This document shows positions 13,399 to 15,133 of a DNA stretch of 15,133 nt, one piece after another. The stretch lies in contig CAKUDT010000009.1 in assembly GCA_934645125.1 (NCBI GenBank), positions 1 through 15,133 on the forward strand, in the 5' to 3' direction. The stretch's first letter is position 1, and each line of letters starts with the position of its first letter. Source of the stretch: an uncultured Eggerthellaceae bacterium. GTDB taxonomy: Bacteria; Actinomycetota; Coriobacteriia; Coriobacteriales; Eggerthellaceae. The notes below the pieces were generated by a model. It was not told the origin of the DNA and searched no databases. It saw only the letters and a list, made by a program, of their open reading frames with translations. The position numbers were made by a program, and so were the translations under genes.

Positions 13399-13827
13399 TT
13401 ATGCTTCGGCGGCGTTGGGGTGTTCGGGCCAGGGAGGCGGATCCATCACCGTCATGTCAAGGCGAAGCGTCTGCTCTACAAGAATCGCCAGCTCTTCGTC
13501 GGTGATGTCGGGCTTCGCCTTCATTAGTCCCGCTAGGCCGAACAAAAGCAGTCCGAACGTTTCGGGAATCAGTTGTATCTCAATCGTGCGGTACGCCAGG
13601 TACTCGGACACAATGTAGTTTTGGATGCACGCCACGCTTTCGCGCACAGCCTGCGTGGCGAACCAATCGCGCAATCCCAGCTCTTCGAGCACGGCAAACA
13701 TGGGGCGCGGTTGCCCCGATGTGGTATAAAGCGCACGCCGAAACGCCGATACGCAGTTTTTCAGCTCGGCGGGGGGTGTTCCTATAGTTTTGTCAACCGA
13801 TTTTTCGATTGATTTCCCCCCTTGCAT
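13399..13827 (-). pseudogene. C-terminal remnant of a TetR-like regulator next to IS110
   Basis: The open frame ends at a TAA at 13399. The convincing part starts near PPAELKNCVSAFRRAL (about 13780) and runs about 125 residues through helical segments such as FGLLLFGLAGLMKAKPDITD followed by EELAILVEQTLRL. These resemble the ligand/dimer domain of TetR/AcrR regulators. No DNA-binding domain is present: upstream the frame passes through a poly-Lys stretch into an alternative frame of the IS110 transposase, and the ATG at 13827 has no ribosome site. The likely reading is a regulator whose N-terminal half was cut off by the insertion. The TetR assignment rests on helix pattern only. Confidence 0.5.
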
Positions 13828-13886
13828 GGCAATGCTGACGCCGACCCCTCCGGGGCCTGCGTTTTTCTTTTTTTTCGGCCGGCCCG

Positions 13887-15050
13887 CTAGGCCGTGTACG
13901 GGACCTTGTCCCTCATGATCGCGTAAATCACCTTCAAGCGCTTGCGCGCGACGGCCTTCAGGGCCTCGCCGTGGCACATGCCGCGGCCCCTGCAGCCGCG
14001 GTAGTAGTCGCCGAAGCGGTTATTGCTCCTGACCAGGCTGTTGCACGAGAATATCAGCAGGTTCTTGAGCCTCTTGTTGCCCTGGCGGGACGCGCTGACC
14101 GACGATATGGACGTTCCCGACCGGCGGTTCCTGGGCGCGATGCCGCAATACGACGCGAGGTGGTCGTGGTCGGGGAAGTCGGAGATGTCTATGCCGATGA
14201 CCAGCTCCGATGCGGTCCTGGCCCCTATGCCGGGAATCGTCATGAGGCACTTGTACGAGGTCTCGCCCTCGAGGAGCCGGCTTATCTCGGAATCGAGCCT
14301 CGCCGCCTCGGCGACGGCCTCCCTGATCCTCCTGGCAAGCATCATGACCTGGGGATTCTCTGCGGCGACCCTGCATTCCGACGGACGGGTCGAGCGGCCG
14401 ACCGCATCCAGGGCGGCATCGATCCTGCCGGCGGGGACGCCCTTCGCGGCCGCCTTCAGGCGCCGCTTGCCCGCATCGGCGATGCCCCACGCGCCGCCCA
14501 GCCGCTCCAGGGCGGCGAGCCATCCGCCGTCGCACACGTCCACCAGGGCCTCGAACGCGGCGCAGCTTTCCAGCAGGATGCTCCTCAGCCTGTTCTTGTC
14601 GCGGGTCGCGGACGTCACCATGTAATCGCGCTGGGATGCCAGCATCCGGGCCGCGTCGAGCTTCTCGTCGGGCTTCGCGACCGGCTTCAGCGATTCGGGT
14701 ATCCCCAGCGCGGTCTTGGCGATGACCAGCGCGTCCCTCTCGTCGGTCTTGGCGTCGCCCGCGAACAGCCTGGATGCCTGGTGCGCGGCGATTCCGGGCA
14801 GGTAGGCCACGGCCAGCCCGGCCGCCATCGCCCTCGATATCGCCAGCGCGCCGATGTTGCGGCACTGGTCGACGACCACCAGGGCCTCCGCGCCGACTTG
14901 GGAGAACAAGGCGTCGAGCTCGTCTTCCGAGTTGGCCACGCGCCTGTTCAGGACGACTTCGCCCGCCCTCGTGGCGAGGCAGGCCCAATGCGTTGATTTG
15001 CCGACGTCGAGGCCCAATACGGCCGTGCAGGTTAGCGCTTCTGGGATCAT
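13887..15050 (-). CDS. IS110-family transposase (DEDD recombinase)
   Basis: A 387-residue intact transposase. The N-terminal RuvC-like domain has D15 (LGLDVGKSTH), D61 (VVVDQCRN) and D103/D106 (AKTDERDA). The spacing matches the DEDD tetrad, with Asp where many members have Glu, as in some actinobacterial IS110 proteins. The C-terminal transposase_20 domain holds the helix-hairpin-helix-like TIPGIGARTASELVIGI (from about 271) and YCGIAPRNRRSGTSISS, with the conserved Ser-Gly-Thr, probably the second catalytic Ser. AGGA lies 7 nt before the ATG at 15050. Family knowledge: these enzymes recombine circular IS intermediates, guided in studied members by a bridge RNA from a non-coding end. Confidence 0.93.
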   Translation of the reverse strand: MIPEALTCTAVLGLDVGKSTHWACLATRAGEVVLNRRVANSEDELDALFSQVGAEALVVVDQCRNIGALAISRAMAAGLAVAYLPGIAAHQASRLFAGDAKTDERDALVIAKTALGIPESLKPVAKPDEKLDAARMLASQRDYMVTSATRDKNRLRSILLESCAAFEALVDVCDGGWLAALERLGGAWGIADAGKRRLKAAAKGVPAGRIDAALDAVGRSTRPSECRVAAENPQVMMLARRIREAVAEAARLDSEISRLLEGETSYKCLMTIPGIGARTASELVIGIDISDFPDHDHLASYCGIAPRNRRSGTSISSVSASRQGNKRLKNLLIFSCNSLVRSNNRFGDYYRGCRGRGMCHGEALKAVARKRLKVIYAIMRDKVPYTA

Positions 15051-15077
15051 GGTGGTATCCTGAATTTGACAGTTGCT

Positions 15078-15117
15078 GAGGCCCGTTTACCCCTTCTGAC
15101 CTGGGAAAACGGGCCTC
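15078..15117. repeat. 11-bp hairpin in the IS110 non-coding end
   Basis: A perfect inverted repeat GAGGCCCGTTT/AAACGGGCCTC (15078-15088 with 15107-15117) with an 18-nt loop lies 28 bp upstream of the transposase start. On the plus strand it is followed by TTTTG, so it could also stop transcription leaving the element antisense to the transposase. On the minus strand it would be part of the leader or of a bridge RNA. Confidence 0.6.
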
Positions 15118-15133
15118 TTTTGCGTGAGTGTTT

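Larger units (their letters stand above)
13786..15133 (-). mobile_element. IS110-family insertion sequence, left end of window inferred, right end outside
   Basis: It contains the transposase at 13887-15050 and non-coding flanks. The transposase region is markedly richer in GC and in GC-ending codons than its neighbours, a sign of transfer. The downstream flank has a TTGACA (minus strand, plus 13791-13796) near the point where regulator-like coding sequence resumes. In IS110 relatives a -35 near one end pairs with a -10 at the other end after circularisation. The exact ends are not defined by inverted repeats, as is usual in this family, and the left boundary is an estimate. Confidence 0.6.

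Noticed and set aside
13971..14996. 341-codon plus-strand and 322-codon minus-strand frames over the transposase
   Set aside because: They arise from the high GC content of the IS110 gene. Only the 13887-15050 minus frame carries the catalytic motifs.

Overview
The window reads as chromosome of a moderately GC-rich Gram-positive bacterium. The best fit is a gut Actinomycetota of the Coriobacteriia/Eggerthellaceae type. This is inferred from the mix of a sortase-anchored surface protein with InlB-type repeats, a short UvrA paralogue, a divergent LysR/aldo-keto reductase pair and a high-GC IS110 element. No rRNA, tRNA or other marker confirms the taxon.

Layout. (1) 1-469: C-terminal end of a DHA2-type MFS exporter, cut by the window edge. 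(2) 659-2053 (-): MATE exporter, convergent with the MFS gene. (3) 2278-3126 (-): aldo/keto reductase, divergent from a LysR regulator (3253-4101, +), with a textbook T-N11-A dyad between them. (4) 4402-8319 (+): 1305-aa secreted surface protein with signal peptide, Gly-rich beta-solenoid, four InlB/Flg_new repeats, Pro-rich stalk and a VPATGD sorting signal, followed by a strong hairpin. (5) 8492-8728 (-): orphan HipB-like XRE regulator behind an AT-rich promoter full of palindromes. (6) 8935-13184 (-): hipB-hipA followed after 33 bp by a UvrA2-like ABC ATPase. The order suggests one transcript from a hipB promoter overlapped by three evenly spaced palindromic operators. (7) 13399-13827 (-): C-terminal remnant that looks like a TetR-type regulator, abutting an IS110-family element that runs off the right edge (transposase 13887-15050, -).

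How the parts work together. HipB should repress its own promoter, and HipA is a Ser/Thr kinase toxin whose start codon overlaps the hipB stop (ATGA). The UvrA-like protein lacks the UvrB-binding segment, so it is more likely a DNA-lesion or drug-tolerance ATPase than the excision-repair subunit. The two exporters, the UvrA paralogue and the toxin-antitoxin module could all contribute to stress or drug tolerance, but nothing in the sequence links them functionally except proximity. The clearest regulatory structure is at the hipB and orphan xre promoters: in both, a palindrome fills the 17-bp spacer between -35 and -10.
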